DNA of 64,000 bases from Bacillus sp. FJAT-49711 (GCF_018343715.1 NZ_JAGYPL010000004.1:1-64000); one strand, 5' to 3'; shown: positions 1 through 10,938, counted from the first letter of the stretch. A program made the numbers and translations. Notes: generated from the sequence alone by a model not told the origin.

Positions 1-5
1 AGATT

Positions 6-1560
<1,555 letters not shown>

Positions 1561-1667
1561 GTAGTTGATTTAGCTCATTAGCTGGTCTTGCAAAAATTAC
1601 TTTTGACGTTTTGTTTCGTTCAGTTTTCAAAGATCAAACTCGGTCGCTTTCTGACAGCGACCTTTTA

Positions 1668-1696
1668 ATATTATCATCTTACAATTCGAAAGTCAA
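1668..1696 (-). promoter_or_regulatory. rrn promoter P2
   Basis: On the minus strand, TTGACT (1696-1691), a 17-nt spacer and TAATAT (1673-1668) form a near-consensus sigma-A promoter. It lies about 110 nt upstream of the 16S 5' end. It is followed by a leader hairpin (GGTCGCT..AGCGACC, 1643-1662) and a boxA-like stretch typical of Bacillus rRNA leaders. Confidence 0.75.
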
Positions 1697-1754
1697 TCAT
1701 TATTTTTTCGCCGCATTTCGATAAGTTTCTTACGTCTCAGCAGCGACGTTTATT

Positions 1755-1783
1755 ACTATAACAAGATTATTTAATCTCGTCAA
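1755..1783 (-). promoter_or_regulatory. rrn promoter P1
   Basis: On the minus strand, TTGACG (1783-1778), a 17-nt spacer and TATAGT (1760-1755). It lies 87 bp upstream of the second promoter. Tandem promoters with this spacing are usual in B. subtilis rrn operons. Confidence 0.75.
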
Positions 1784-1816
1784 TAGAAAAATTGATAAAA
1801 ATTAAAAAGAAAAAAA

Positions 1817-2683
1817 CTATACTCTTATTCGATAACATCTATGAAATAATCCATGACCTTTTGTTTCTACTTCAACTACTTGGATAAAGTCCTTTTCAAT
1901 TAAATACTCAAGAAGAAGGCCAAAGTCTACTCCATAATGAATGATTTCAGGATGTTTAGATATTTCATCTACGTTCCATAGATCTTGACTTCCCATTACT
2001 TCCAGCAAATGAGCAGCTCCATCTGATGTTCTTGAAAATAATAAAAATTCACTAGCAAGAAATAAAAGCTCTAATCTTTTTTCAATTGGCTCCTCGCTTT
2101 TGATCAACTCTTCGTACAATTTGAATATCTCCGGTTCAATTTGCTTTACTTGATTCCAAACTGTAAGTTCTGGGTGAAAGCCATTTTCAATAATTGAAAG
2201 CCTGCCTAAATGGTGTAAAGAATGGACGATGTGGTTGAAAGCATCTAAATATTGTCCTGTTTCAAAAAAAGCTTTCCCATCCATATATCTCCGTATTAAT
2301 TTTGCAAATTCTAAACCAATTTTAATTTTTCTTCCATAGAAAGGAAATTCTTCAAGTTCAATTCTTAAATTTTCCATATAATCATTTCTATCGAATAAAA
2401 TTTTCCCTTCATATAACCATTCAACAATTTTACGATTAGAACCAAGTAGCAGCCACTCATTAAGCTGTTGTTCGGTAACAATATGTAAAGCAGCCTTTTT
2501 ATCTTCATATTGGTAATGTTTATTGTAGACTGGTTGATCTTGTTCCTTAACAATCATCAATAAAATGACATCAAAAGTATCGGTTAAGGTAGCCGCTTTA
2601 TGCTTTTTTTCAATTTTTATGATACCTAAAGTGTTATCTTGGCTTGCTCTTTCCTGGTATATCGGTCTAAGGATGTCTTCCAT
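1817..2683 (-). CDS. ygxA: Nucleotidyltransferase-like protein YgxA
   Basis: This 288-residue protein resembles B. subtilis YgxA, which sits in the same place between an rrn operon and ygzB. The family is described as nucleotidyltransferase-like, and its cellular role is unknown. The start was set at the ATG at 2683, giving MEDILRPIYQER, because GGAGG lies 8-9 nt upstream. The ORF also opens at 2716, but that ATG has no ribosome binding site. The sequence is soluble, charged and without membrane segments. The C-terminal half is helical, rich in Leu and Glu. The gene runs toward the rRNA promoters, with no clear terminator between them. Confidence 0.85.
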   Translation of the reverse strand: MEDILRPIYQERASQDNTLGIIKIEKKHKAATLTDTFDVILLMIVKEQDQPVYNKHYQYEDKKAALHIVTEQQLNEWLLLGSNRKIVEWLYEGKILFDRNDYMENLRIELEEFPFYGRKIKIGLEFAKLIRRYMDGKAFFETGQYLDAFNHIVHSLHHLGRLSIIENGFHPELTVWNQVKQIEPEIFKLYEELIKSEEPIEKRLELLFLASEFLLFSRTSDGAAHLLEVMGSQDLWNVDEISKHPEIIHYGVDFGLLLEYLIEKDFIQVVEVETKGHGLFHRCYRIRV

Positions 2684-2820
2684 TTTCAATACCTCCAAAA
2701 CATTTTCCTTTTTCATTTCGACAGTGATTTAGTGATTTCCTGCATGTTCAATTAATCGCCTTAATATTACAAGATGTTTTTAGCCGATTATGATATAGTT
2801 TATTTTCAGGAGGGTTATAG

Positions 2821-3180
2821 ATGGGTAAAAAATATTCAAGTAAAATTAATAAAATACGTACATTCGCATTGTCCCTAGTATTTATTGGATTTATCATTAT
2901 GTATTTAGGGATATTCTTCAAAAATCACGTTGTTATTATGACTATTTTTATGCTTTTAGGACTTTTATCAATAATAGCAAGTACACTTGTTTACTTTTGG
3001 ATAGGGATGCTATCCACTAAAGCTCTACAAGTCGTTTGTCCAAACTGTGGAAAACCTACAAAAATATTGGGGCGCGTTGATATGTGCATGCATTGCCGCG
3101 AACCTTTAACAGTTGATCCTAACCTCGAAGGAAAAGAATTTGATGAAAATTATAATAAAAAAAGAATCGAAAAAGATTAA
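2821..3180 (+). CDS. ygzB: UPF0295 membrane protein YgzB
   Basis: This 119-residue protein of unknown function matches the YgzB/UPF0295 family in length and context. Two hydrophobic segments are visible (about residues 14-34 and 40-62). A soluble tail follows with CPNCGK and CMHC, which look like a zinc ribbon of the CxxC...CxxC type. The ribosome binding site AGGAGGG lies 6-7 nt before the ATG. It is the first gene of a short plus-strand pair with the DUF624 gene 40 bp downstream and runs divergently from ygxA. Confidence 0.88.
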   Translation: MGKKYSSKINKIRTFALSLVFIGFIIMYLGIFFKNHVVIMTIFMLLGLLSIIASTLVYFWIGMLSTKALQVVCPNCGKPTKILGRVDMCMHCREPLTVDPNLEGKEFDENYNKKRIEKD

Positions 3181-3220
3181 GTAATTTCAGTTCAAATAAT
3201 CTATATTATTGGTGAGATAA

Positions 3221-3844
3221 ATGAACATATTAAATAGTAGACTATATAACATACTTGAAGTTTTATCTTTTTTCTTCTTATTAAATATTCTGTGGTTTAC
3301 GATGTGCCTGCCAATCGTTACAATTTTTCCAGCTACAGCTGCAATGGTAGCAGTCATTAGGCAATGGGTAATGAAAAAAGATACTGCTATCTTAATTCCT
3401 TTTTTCCGTTTTTTCAAAGAAAATTTCAAGCAGAGTTTTATTATCGGGATCATTTTCTTTGTTTTTGCCGGTATTTTTTATGTTGATTTTATGCTAGTTA
3501 ACACTTTCAATCCAAAGTTACATAGTTTTTTATTTGCTTCTTTGTTTTTACTAGGATTAATCGTCACATTCACATTGATTTATGTATTCCCAATGATGGT
3601 CCATTATCGACTTTCTTTATGGCATGTTATTAAAAATTCATTTTTCTTTTCAGTTAGGTATATTCTTTCAACTGTTCTATGTGTATTAATTTTATTAACT
3701 ATGGTCTCGCTGCTATTTCTTATTCCTGTGTTCTTTTTGATTATTTTCAGTTTTACTGCGTATCTTATTTTTACTATTTGCTACAGCAGATTTCGGAAAG
3801 AAGAGGATTTGGCTGCAGGGCGAAATAAAGTAGAAACTGAATAA
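3221..3844 (+). CDS. YesL-like DUF624 membrane protein
   Basis: This 207-residue integral membrane protein looks like the DUF624/YesL family. The N-terminal pattern SFFFLLNILWFTMCLPIVT followed by FPATAAM is typical. Four to five hydrophobic segments span the protein, and the tail (FRKEEDLAAGRNK) is charged. Family members often sit beside sugar ABC transporters, but none is here and the role is unknown. The gene follows ygzB by 40 bp and ends just before a bidirectional terminator shared with perR. Confidence 0.8.
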   Translation: MNILNSRLYNILEVLSFFFLLNILWFTMCLPIVTIFPATAAMVAVIRQWVMKKDTAILIPFFRFFKENFKQSFIIGIIFFVFAGIFYVDFMLVNTFNPKLHSFLFASLFLLGLIVTFTLIYVFPMMVHYRLSLWHVIKNSFFFSVRYILSTVLCVLILLTMVSLLFLIPVFFLIIFSFTAYLIFTICYSRFRKEEDLAAGRNKVETE

Positions 3845-3861
3845 AGCTATACTCTATAAAA

Positions 3862-3893
3862 AAGCAAGCAACCTTATTTTGGTTGCTTGCTTT
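3862..3893. terminator. Bidirectional intrinsic terminator
   Basis: GCAAGCAACC and GGTTGCTTGC form a perfect 10-bp stem with a 7-nt loop. A T run follows on both strands. It separates the convergent DUF624 gene and perR. Confidence 0.9.
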
Positions 3894-3911
3894 TACTAAT
3901 GATTATGTTTT

Positions 3912-4346
3912 TTAATGACTTCCTTTATCACATTCAGGGCATATACCATAAATCTCCATACGATGATGGCCGACTTTAAAGCCAGTGACGTGAGAAGCAA
4001 GGTGTTCTACCTCATCTAGTCCAGGATAATGGAAATCAACTATTTTACCGCAATTTTCGCAAATAATATGATAATGATCTGAAGTAACAAAATCAAACCG
4101 GCTGGAAGCATCCCCATAAGTAAGTTCTTTTACTAATCCGGCTTCGCGAAATACACGCAGGTTATTGTAGACAGTAGCCACGCTCATGTTTGGAAATTTA
4201 TCTTCAAGCGATTTATATATGTCATCTGCTGTTGGATGCGACATTGACTGAATCAAATATTCCAAAATCGCATGACGTTGAGGTGTAATCCGGACTCCCG
4301 TCTCTTTCAATGTATGGATCGCTTCTTTTAATTGAATGTCTGACAC
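3912..4346 (-). CDS. perR: Peroxide-sensing Fur-family repressor PerR
   Basis: PerR is a cytoplasmic metal-dependent repressor of the peroxide stress regulon. The winged-helix recognition region [14 protein letters not shown] is present. So are the structural zinc cysteines (CENCGK and CPECDK) and the regulatory-metal residues, including His37 in SMSHPTADD and the DFVTSDHYH stretch. I place the start at GTG 4346 (144 aa). GAGG lies 9 nt before it, and residue numbering then matches B. subtilis PerR exactly (His37). The ATG at 4352 is only 3 nt from GAGG. A Per box in its own promoter suggests autoregulation. Confidence 0.95.
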   Translation of the reverse strand: MSDIQLKEAIHTLKETGVRITPQRHAILEYLIQSMSHPTADDIYKSLEDKFPNMSVATVYNNLRVFREAGLVKELTYGDASSRFDFVTSDHYHIICENCGKIVDFHYPGLDEVEHLASHVTGFKVGHHRMEIYGICPECDKGSH

Positions 4347-4386
4347 CGCCATGCACCTCTTTTCTAAAATAAAATTCATTATCTAA

Positions 4387-4401
4387 TAGTAATTCTTATA
4401 A
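4387..4401 (-). promoter_or_regulatory. Putative Per box upstream of perR
   Basis: On the minus strand TTATAAGAATTACTA matches the Per box TTATAATNATTATAA at 11 of 14 defined positions. It lies immediately downstream of the -10 element, so PerR binding would block transcription start or clearance. Confidence 0.6.
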
Positions 4402-4403
4402 AG

Positions 4404-4433
4404 AGTGTACTAATAAATTGGTTTCTTTGTCAA
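4404..4433 (-). promoter_or_regulatory. perR promoter
   Basis: TTGACA (4433-4428), an 18-nt spacer and TACACT (4409-4404) on the minus strand, followed directly by the putative Per box. Confidence 0.65.
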
Positions 4434-4443
4434 TGATTTCCCA

Positions 4444-4989
4444 TTATTCATGGAGCTTTAATTCTACCATACCCAACTTATGATTAATAAATCGAGCAGC
4501 TACAAACAAGAAATCCGAAAGTCGATTCAAGTATGAAAGTACTAAAGGATTAACATTGTCAATTGAGACAGTAATTCTCTCGGCCCTTCGGGTAATCGTT
4601 CTTGCTACATGAAGAACGGCTCCTGCTGGATGTCCACCCGGAAGGATAAAATTGCTTAAAGGAGGTATATCTCCCTCTAATAGATCAATTGTTTTTTCCA
4701 ATTCTTCAATATCCGTTGCCTGCAGCACCCATTTCACTTTTTTTCCAGCTGGTGTAGATAATTCAGCCCCAACATGAAAAAGAGTTGTTTGGACTTTATG
4801 TAAAAATGAATGCATTTCTTTTATATCATCATTTTTAATATCCGTTAAGTGACTTAAAGCTAGTCCTATCATGGAATTTGCCTCATCACATGTTCCATAA
4901 GCTTCCACCCGTATATCGTTTTTAGACACCCTCTCCCCATAAACTAATGAAGTTGTTCCCTTATCTCCTGTTTTAGTATATATCTTCAA
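4444..4989 (-). CDS. PduO-type cob(I)alamin adenosyltransferase
   Basis: This enzyme transfers the adenosyl group of ATP to cob(I)alamin to make adenosylcobalamin. The N-terminal signature KIYTKTGDKGTTSLVYGERV is the ATP-binding P-loop-like region of the PduO family. The conserved RRAERITV-type helix and the VLSYLNRLSDFLFVAAR C-terminal segment are also present. The start is TTG 4989 (181 aa), because GGAGGG lies 6 nt upstream. Upstream in-frame codons give an unlikely leader. B. subtilis has a homologue, YvqK. It sits between perR and bcp as a probable single gene. Confidence 0.92.
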   Translation of the reverse strand: MKIYTKTGDKGTTSLVYGERVSKNDIRVEAYGTCDEANSMIGLALSHLTDIKNDDIKEMHSFLHKVQTTLFHVGAELSTPAGKKVKWVLQATDIEELEKTIDLLEGDIPPLSNFILPGGHPAGAVLHVARTITRRAERITVSIDNVNPLVLSYLNRLSDFLFVAARFINHKLGMVELKLHE

Positions 4990-5078
4990 AGCAGTCCCTC
5001 CATAACACTCAAGTTTATGTATATATATTATCATTAACAGAGATTTAATTCTCAATTATGATTCTTACGCAAAAAAAA

Positions 5079-5108
5079 TTGGGCTGTTATGAACAGCCCA
5101 CAATATTT
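5079..5108. terminator. Intrinsic terminator in the pduO-bcp gap
   Basis: GGGCTGTT-ATG-AACAGCCC forms a short-loop stem, flanked by A8 on the left and by T7 a few bases to the right. The U tract is immediate on the minus strand, so it mainly ends transcription coming from bcp. The 4990-5322 gap (333 bp) holds this element and about 200 bp with no recognisable gene. Confidence 0.75.
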
Positions 5109-5322
5109 TTTTCCTATTGAGGAGGTATGCCCTAATATACAATATGCAGGCAGTCACTTTTAGAATGGACAACAGCCAAGAACTGAAAGAAATAGGCATT
5201 ATTTTTTTATGAAGCCAATTTTGTAAGCCAAGAGCCGAGCCGGCTTATAGGAAGTTTAGCTGTTCTAAATAAACTAGCAGCTTTTTTCCTAGTTTAAATA
5301 TCAGTTGTGAAGTTAAAAGCCT

Positions 5323-5796
5323 TTATGACAGCTTCTCTTTCACAAACTGAAGCGCCTCCTCAACATGTCCATTCACTTTTACTTTTCTCCATTCCTTCAC
5401 AAGAATGCCTTCTTTATTAATAATAAAGGTCGAGCGCTCAATTCCCATATATTCTTTACCAAACATTGATTTTAACTTCCATACTTCATATTTTTCAGCT
5501 GCTTCATGATTTTCATCAACAAGCAATAGAAATGGCAAATTATATTTGTCAATAAACTTCCCGTGCTTAGCCTGTGGATCTGGGCTAACCCCTAATATGA
5601 CGACATCTAATTCAGCAAAGTCTTTATGGAAATCTCTAAAATCACAAGCCTGTGTCGTACATCCTGGCGTCATATCCTTTGGATAGAAATAAAGAACTAC
5701 ATGTTTTTTTTCATAAAAATCTGCAAGTGATATTTGTTTTCCGTTACTTGCAGGCAATGTAAATTCAGGAGCTTTTTTGTTTATATAATTTGTCAT
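5323..5796 (-). CDS. bcp: Thioredoxin-dependent thiol peroxidase (Bcp/PrxQ)
   Basis: This cytoplasmic peroxiredoxin reduces hydrogen peroxide and organic peroxides using thioredoxin. The active site PGCTTQACDFRD carries the peroxidatic Cys and, five residues on, the resolving Cys of atypical 2-Cys PrxQ enzymes. The usual YFYPKDMTPGCT and STFIINKEG motifs are present, and the length (157 aa) is normal. It is the orthologue of B. subtilis YgaF, next to perR in both genomes, which fits a peroxide-defence locus. No Per box was seen directly upstream. Confidence 0.95.
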   Translation of the reverse strand: MTNYINKKAPEFTLPASNGKQISLADFYEKKHVVLYFYPKDMTPGCTTQACDFRDFHKDFAELDVVILGVSPDPQAKHGKFIDKYNLPFLLLVDENHEAAEKYEVWKLKSMFGKEYMGIERSTFIINKEGILVKEWRKVKVNGHVEEALQFVKEKLS

Positions 5797-5849
5797 GATG
5801 ATTGCCTCCCATCCATACTTATTATAACTAGCGTATCAGATAGCTGCAT

Positions 5850-6263
5850 TTATTTCCGGCTTCGAGGCTCATATTCAATAAAAGAACGCACAACAAATGC
5901 AGCGGGGATTGTATATCCTAGAAGAGCCTCAACCATGACAAGCAAACGTCCTAAACCAACCGGAACAACGTCTCCATATCCAACAGAAAAAAGTGTAATG
6001 GCGCTTAAATACAATGAAGTGGCAAGACGCTCATTCCAACTTTTATATGGAATATTAGCTGAATCAATAATGATTGTCATTCCTTTCAGTTCAAGCAATA
6101 AAAAAAGGAGCCCGAAGCCAATCATAATAATCGCATACGTGCAGCCAAGGAAGACAAAGTTTTCAAAAGACACTTGTTTGAATTTAAATCGATCAGGCAA
6201 AAACAATATTCTTAGTGCCATAAGAATACAAATAATGACTGCAAAAAAGATGATGTACCAAAT
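5850..6263 (-). CDS. Two-TM potassium channel family protein
   Basis: The pore sequence TLFSVGYGDVVPVGLGR contains the GYGD potassium selectivity filter between two membrane helices, as in the ion-channel-2 family. The ATG at 6221 gives 123 aa but has no ribosome binding site. An in-frame ATT at 6263 lies 9 nt after GAGG and adds one more hydrophobic helix (WYIIFFAVIICILM). I use the ATT as the more likely start (137 aa). The first in-frame stop lies just upstream of it. No RCK domain follows, so this is a stand-alone pore protein. Confidence 0.8.
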   Translation of the reverse strand: MWYIIFFAVIICILMALRILFLPDRFKFKQVSFENFVFLGCTYAIIMIGFGLLFLLLELKGMTIIIDSANIPYKSWNERLATSLYLSAITLFSVGYGDVVPVGLGRLLVMVEALLGYTIPAAFVVRSFIEYEPRSRK

Positions 6264-6338
6264 AAGAAATCACCTCTTTATTTCTTGTCCATTTATTTTA
6301 CGTAAAGTAGATTGTACATAGACCTAGCTTGCCAATAA

Positions 6339-6367
6339 TTGCACAGAATTCGTTGAACGACTACAAT
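6339..6367 (+). promoter_or_regulatory. gsaB promoter
   Basis: TTGCAC (6339-6344), a 17-nt spacer and TACAAT (6362-6367). It lies 34 nt upstream of the gsaB start, with AAGGAG at about 6387-6392. Confidence 0.6.
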
Positions 6368-6401
6368 GAATAGAAGCTGATATTATAAGGAGAGACTAGT
6401 T

Positions 6402-7682
6402 TTGAAATTTTCACATTCTGAAGAAATGCATAAAGAAGCATTAGAGCATATTGTCGGAGGAGTTAATAGCCCCTCCAGGTCATATAAAGCCGTTGGCGGT
6501 GGTTCTCCAGTAGCGATGGAAAAGGCAAAAGGTGCTTATTTATACGATGTTGACGGAAATCGCTATATTGATTATTTGGCAGCTTATGGCCCAATTATTA
6601 CCGGACATGCACACCCCCATATTACCGAAGCCATTAAGAAGGCAGCTGAAACAGGTGTATTATACGGTACTCCAACTCCGCATGAAATAAAATTTGCTAA
6701 AATGATTAAAGAAGCCATCCCTTCACTTGATAAGGTGCGTTTCGTCAATTCAGGGACGGAAGCCGTCATGACAACCATTCGTGTCGCAAGAGCATATACA
6801 GGGAGAGACAAAATATTAAAATTTGCCGGATGTTACCATGGGCATTCAGACTTAGTATTAGTCGCTGCTGGATCCGGTCCATCCCAGCTTGGCATGCCCG
6901 ATTCTGCCGGTGTCCCTGAGAGCATTGCAAAGGAAGTCATTACGGTTCCTTTTAATGACATCGTCGCATTTGAAGATGCCATGAATAAATGGGGAAGTGA
7001 AATTGCAGCAGTTTTAGCTGAGCCGATCGTAGGTAATTTTGGAATTGTTGAACCACTTCCCGGTTATCTTGAAAAAGTAAAGGACATGACTCACGCAAAA
7101 GGAGCACTTCTCATATTTGACGAAGTCATTACAGCATTTCGTTTTATGTATGGTGGAGCTCAAAATTTACTTGGAATAACACCTGACTTAACAGTGCTTG
7201 GAAAAATTATTGGCGGCGGACTTCCAATAGGTGCGTACGGTGGCCGCAAAGAAATTATGGAAAAGGTAGCCCCTCTCGGCCCCGCATACCAAGCAGGAAC
7301 AATGGCTGGTAATCCCGCATCTATGCTTTCAGGTATCGCTTGTCTTGAAGTTCTTCAGGAACCGGGAATTTATGAACGTCTTGATAAATTAGGGGCGATG
7401 TTGGAAGACGGGATAGTAGAAGCTGCAAAAAAATATAATGCTCCGATTACAATTAACCGCTTAAAAGGAGCATTAACTATATATTTTACGAAAGAAAAAG
7501 TGATAAACTACGAACAAGCCGAAGCGACAGACGGAACATTATTTGCATCGTTTTTCAAAAATATGCTGAATCAAGGCATTAACTTAGCACCTTCAAAATA
7601 CGAAGCTTGGTTTATTACAACTGCTCATTCTGAAGAAGACATTGTTGAAACAATAAAAGCAGTTGAAAATGCTTTTAATTAG
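6402..7682 (+). CDS. gsaB: Glutamate-1-semialdehyde 2,1-aminomutase
   Basis: This PLP enzyme converts glutamate-1-semialdehyde to 5-aminolevulinate in C5 tetrapyrrole synthesis. The PLP lysine lies in [19 protein letters not shown]. The substrate-loop and cofactor motifs [20 protein letters not shown] and FDEVITAFR are intact. The start is TTG 6402 (426 aa) with AAGGAG upstream. By position next to ygaE and bcp it is the second paralogue GsaB, rather than HemL of the hem operon. It lies divergent from the potassium channel gene. Confidence 0.95.
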   Translation: MKFSHSEEMHKEALEHIVGGVNSPSRSYKAVGGGSPVAMEKAKGAYLYDVDGNRYIDYLAAYGPIITGHAHPHITEAIKKAAETGVLYGTPTPHEIKFAKMIKEAIPSLDKVRFVNSGTEAVMTTIRVARAYTGRDKILKFAGCYHGHSDLVLVAAGSGPSQLGMPDSAGVPESIAKEVITVPFNDIVAFEDAMNKWGSEIAAVLAEPIVGNFGIVEPLPGYLEKVKDMTHAKGALLIFDEVITAFRFMYGGAQNLLGITPDLTVLGKIIGGGLPIGAYGGRKEIMEKVAPLGPAYQAGTMAGNPASMLSGIACLEVLQEPGIYERLDKLGAMLEDGIVEAAKKYNAPITINRLKGALTIYFTKEKVINYEQAEATDGTLFASFFKNMLNQGINLAPSKYEAWFITTAHSEEDIVETIKAVENAFN

Positions 7683-7816
7683 AAAAGCGCAGGCGCCTCG
7701 CTTATTCGACATACAGACCCACATGATGTGGGTCCGTCGATGTTCCTTCTTCGTCCTTCTACTTATCGTAGGAAAAAAGACAAGAAGTTTGCTAGTCGAT
7801 AGGCGCCGGGCCCGAC
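7682..7816. repeat. Dispersed GGCGCC-ended repeat, copy 1
   Basis: This copy of about 135 bp starts GAAAAGCGCAGGCGCCTCGC and ends GTCGATAGGCGCCGG. The ends pair as imperfect inverted repeats, and an internal hairpin GACCCACATGATGTGGGTC lies at about 7717-7735. It shares CTTATCGTAGGAA and GTTTGCTAGTCG with the copy at 10711. It fills the gsaB-ygaE gap. Confidence 0.75.
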
Positions 7817-7857
7817 ATTGATATATGAAATAGAAATAAAGAAAGGAATTTTAAACC

Positions 7858-8907
7858 ATGAAGCTTGGTGCCCGCATGTTAAAAACGGGGATAGCCATAA
7901 TATTGGCGCTTTATGTTGCAGAGCTTCTCCATATACCGTCGCCTGTATTTGCCGGTATTGCAGCAATTTTCGCTATACAACCGACTATATACCGCTCCTA
8001 TTTAACCGTATTAGAACAAATACAAGGTAATATTATTGGAGCAATCCTTGCCATTATTTTTGTATTAACGTTTGGAAATCATTTTTTAATTATTGGCTTT
8101 GCGGCTATCCTTGCCATCATCATTATGGTGAAACTAAAATTGGAGAATGCGATTCGCCTTGCACTTGTAACTATAATTGCCGTTATGTCAGCTCCTACTG
8201 AAGACTTTCTTCAATTTTCTGCGATTCGTTCGTCTACCATTTTACTAGGCATCTTGTCTTCTTTTGCAGTCAATCTTGTTTTTCTACCGCCGAAATATGA
8301 AACGAAGCTTTTTCAAGGAATTTCGGATGTTTCAGAGGATATTATAAAATGGATGCGGCTTTCAACAAGATTCGCTTCTGAAGATCAACTGTTAAAAAAA
8401 GAGCTTGGTACACTAAAGGAACGTATTGGCGGCAATAATCAATTATATTCAATGTATAAAGAAGAGCGCAGATATTTTAAGAAAAGCGAGTATTCTAATG
8501 CTCGCAAGCTCGTTGTCTATAGACAGATGATCCAAGTTAATCAAAAAAGCTTTGATCTCTTGAAGCTTCAACACCGTTATAAAAATATTTTGTATGAACT
8601 CCCTAGCGCTTTACAAAATAGCACGCGTGAAAAACTAGATTATTTATTAAGTTATCATGAACAGCTGCTGCAAAAATTCATTGGGCGAGTCCCTCAAGAA
8701 TTTGAGCTGTTCAATGAGAATATTTTTAATAGAGAACAGTTGATGAATGCATTTTTAAAAGAAATTAAAAATAATGAAGTGGAAGATGAATTTCAACCAT
8801 TCCATTTAATGCATATTCTTTCTGCAATTGTTGAATATGAGGAACAGCTTGAGCATTTGGATAGAGTAATTCGGATATATCAAAAGAAACATCATAAAAA
8901 GCTCTGA
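7858..8907 (+). CDS. ygaE: Aromatic acid exporter / FUSC-family protein YgaE
   Basis: The N-terminal half has about four to five hydrophobic segments with the pattern PSPVFAGIAAIFAIQPTIYRS, typical of the ArAE_1/FUSC efflux family. The C-terminal half (from about residue 160) is a soluble, charged helical domain. Its transported substrate is unknown; relatives export aromatic carboxylates. AAAGGAAT lies before the ATG and the length (349 aa) fits B. subtilis YgaE. The stop codon lies inside the stem of the downstream terminator, which it shares with the convergent ABC transporter gene. Confidence 0.82.
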   Translation: MKLGARMLKTGIAIILALYVAELLHIPSPVFAGIAAIFAIQPTIYRSYLTVLEQIQGNIIGAILAIIFVLTFGNHFLIIGFAAILAIIIMVKLKLENAIRLALVTIIAVMSAPTEDFLQFSAIRSSTILLGILSSFAVNLVFLPPKYETKLFQGISDVSEDIIKWMRLSTRFASEDQLLKKELGTLKERIGGNNQLYSMYKEERRYFKKSEYSNARKLVVYRQMIQVNQKSFDLLKLQHRYKNILYELPSALQNSTREKLDYLLSYHEQLLQKFIGRVPQEFELFNENIFNREQLMNAFLKEIKNNEVEDEFQPFHLMHILSAIVEYEEQLEHLDRVIRIYQKKHHKKL

Positions 8908-8933
8908 GGCAGTTCAAATCCCTCAGAGCTTTC
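8898..8933. terminator. Bidirectional terminator ygaE/ygaD
   Basis: AAAGCTCTGAGG and CCTCAGAGCTTT form a 12-bp perfect stem with an 11-nt loop. The ygaE stop codon is inside the left arm. The T run is better on the minus strand. Confidence 0.85.
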
Positions 8934-8943
8934 CTATTAATCT

Positions 8944-10692
8944 TTAATTATCTAATTGTTGAACTTGGAAAAGCTGATGATACTTTCCTTGCTTTTCCAT
9001 TAATTCTTCATGTGTTCCAACTTCTGCAATTTCACCATGATCAATTAAGACAATCCTATCTGCATGGGTGATTGTTGAGAGTCGATGAGCGATAATTAAT
9101 GTAGTTCTATCTTTGGCAAGTTTCTCTATTGCCCCTTGGATGAGGTGCTCACTTTCTAGGTCCAGTGCCGATGTAGCTTCGTCTAAGATGAGGATTGGCG
9201 GGTTTTTCAAAAAGACCCTTGCGATCGCTACCCGTTGTTTCTGTCCACCAGATAGCTTCACCCCGCGCTCACCTACTTTAGTGTCGTAGCCGTATGGCAA
9301 GTCCATAATGAAATCATGGGCATTTGCTGCATCTGCGGCTATACGTACCTCTTCATCCGTTCCATCAGGTTTTCCAAGTAGAATATTTGACTTAACAGAA
9401 TCACTAAATAAAATATTATCTTGAAGAACCATGCCAATTTTATCGCGGAGACTACGAACTTTAAAATTTCGAATATCGATACCATCTAATAGTACTCGGC
9501 CAGCACTTACATCATAAAATCTAGGGATAAGACTAACAAGAGAAGATTTCCCTCCCCCGCTCATACCAACAAATGCGATCGTTTCCCCTGCTTTTACATC
9601 AAGGTTGATGTTTCGTAAAACCGGTTCATCTTTTTCGTCATAAGCAAAAGTTACATTTTCTAACTTAATGTTTCCTACTACATTTTTAAGTTCAACGGCG
9701 TCCGGAGCATCATCGATATCGTACTTCTCATCTATTAAATCAAATACACGGTCCATAGACGCAATCGATTGTGTAAGAGTTGTCGAAGAATTTACTAGAC
9801 GTCTCAGTGGATTGTACAACCTTTCCACATACCCCATAAATGCAACTAATGTACCAATGGAAAGATTTCCGTGAATAACTTGGTAGCCTGCATACGTAAT
9901 GACAATTAGAGGTGCAAGGTCCGTAATTGTATTGACGACAGAGAAAGCCTTCGCGGTCCAGCTCGTATGAGTCAATGCTTTATCAAGGAAATTTGCATTA
10001 TTTTTATCGAATTGTTTTTGCTCATGATCTTCGATTGCAAAGCTTTTAATGATTGACATTCCTGCAACACGTTCATGTAGATAGCTTTGGACCTCTGCCA
10101 GAGCTTGTGAACGAGCGCGTGTAAGTTTTCGCAAGTTGCCGAAAAAATAGCGAACTGAAAACATATATAGCGGAAATACAGCTAATGATACGATCGTGAG
10201 TGGTACATCGAGCGTTATCATAATAGCAATCGCTATGATAACAGTCGCGACATCAAGCCATAAATTCATCAAACCAGTGATGACAAAATCCTTCGTTTGC
10301 TCTACATCATTAATTATTCTGGATATTACTTCACCAGCACGAGTATTTGAATAAAATCTAAAGCTTAATTTTTGTATATGTGTAAACATCTTATCGCGAA
10401 TATCATATAAGATTTTACTTGCTGTCCATTGTGCAAAATATTGGCGGTAGTATTCAACTGGCGGTCTTACTACTACAAATAATAAAAGCATGGCACCCAT
10501 TGTCATCAGTAACTTTGATGTTTTTTCATCCGCCGATAATTCTTTTGCGCCGATCACATCATCAATGACATATTTCATTAATATTGGGATTAAAAGAGGT
10601 ATGGCAAATTTAATGATCCCGATTATCAACGTTCCTACAATTTTCCATTTATACGGCTTTACAAAATGCATGTATCTTTTGATGATGCCCAA
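8944..10692 (-). CDS. ygaD: ABC transporter, fused permease and ATPase (YgaD)
   Basis: This is a half-size exporter of the MsbA/LmrA/BmrA type. Six membrane helices occupy roughly residues 15-310. The ATPase domain follows with Walker [11 protein letters not shown], signature LSGGQKQR, Walker [13 protein letters not shown] and the H-loop IIAHRLS. It probably acts as a homodimer exporting lipids or drugs; the substrate is unknown. The start is set at TTG 10692 (582 aa), 9 nt after AGGAGG. The ATG at 10722 has no ribosome binding site and lies inside the upstream repeat. Confidence 0.9.
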   Translation of the reverse strand: MGIIKRYMHFVKPYKWKIVGTLIIGIIKFAIPLLIPILMKYVIDDVIGAKELSADEKTSKLLMTMGAMLLLFVVVRPPVEYYRQYFAQWTASKILYDIRDKMFTHIQKLSFRFYSNTRAGEVISRIINDVEQTKDFVITGLMNLWLDVATVIIAIAIMITLDVPLTIVSLAVFPLYMFSVRYFFGNLRKLTRARSQALAEVQSYLHERVAGMSIIKSFAIEDHEQKQFDKNNANFLDKALTHTSWTAKAFSVVNTITDLAPLIVITYAGYQVIHGNLSIGTLVAFMGYVERLYNPLRRLVNSSTTLTQSIASMDRVFDLIDEKYDIDDAPDAVELKNVVGNIKLENVTFAYDEKDEPVLRNINLDVKAGETIAFVGMSGGGKSSLVSLIPRFYDVSAGRVLLDGIDIRNFKVRSLRDKIGMVLQDNILFSDSVKSNILLGKPDGTDEEVRIAADAANAHDFIMDLPYGYDTKVGERGVKLSGGQKQRVAIARVFLKNPPILILDEATSALDLESEHLIQGAIEKLAKDRTTLIIAHRLSTITHADRIVLIDHGEIAEVGTHEELMEKQGKYHQLFQVQQLDN

Positions 10693-10710
10693 ATCAAAAT
10701 TCCTCCTAAC

Positions 10711-10857
10711 AGAAAAGCGCAAGGCGCCCGTTCAGCGACGTACAAACTTTTTAAGCTTCTGACGAGATAAAGGAAACACGGCGAGGAACAAGCCGATGTT
10801 GACTTATCGTAGGAAGAAGCTGAAAGTTTGCTAGTCGTTGGGCGCCTGAAGCTAGAT
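10711..10857. repeat. Dispersed GGCGCC-ended repeat, copy 2
   Basis: About 147 bp starting GAAAAGCGCAAGGCGCC and ending GTCGTTGGGCGCCTGAAGC. The paired ends differ from copy 1 in a compensating way (CAACGAC against TATCGAC next to GGCGCC). It abuts the ribosome binding site of ygaD. Confidence 0.75.
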
Positions 10858-10908
10858 AGACTTCTTTAAATTAAGATGTGTAAAATTTTATACTTTCTTT
10901 ACTTTAAA

Positions 10909-10937
10909 TAAAACCTGTTGACATGGATCAACAGGCC
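10909..10937 (-). terminator. Terminator of ntdP
   Basis: CCTGTTG and CAACAGG form a 7-bp stem, followed on the minus strand by TTTTATTT just after the ntdP stop. Confidence 0.8.
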
Positions 10938-10938
10938 A

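Noticed and set aside
5734-6321. 195-aa plus-strand ORF
   Set aside because: It is antisense to bcp and the potassium channel gene, and has no ribosome binding site or recognisable domain.
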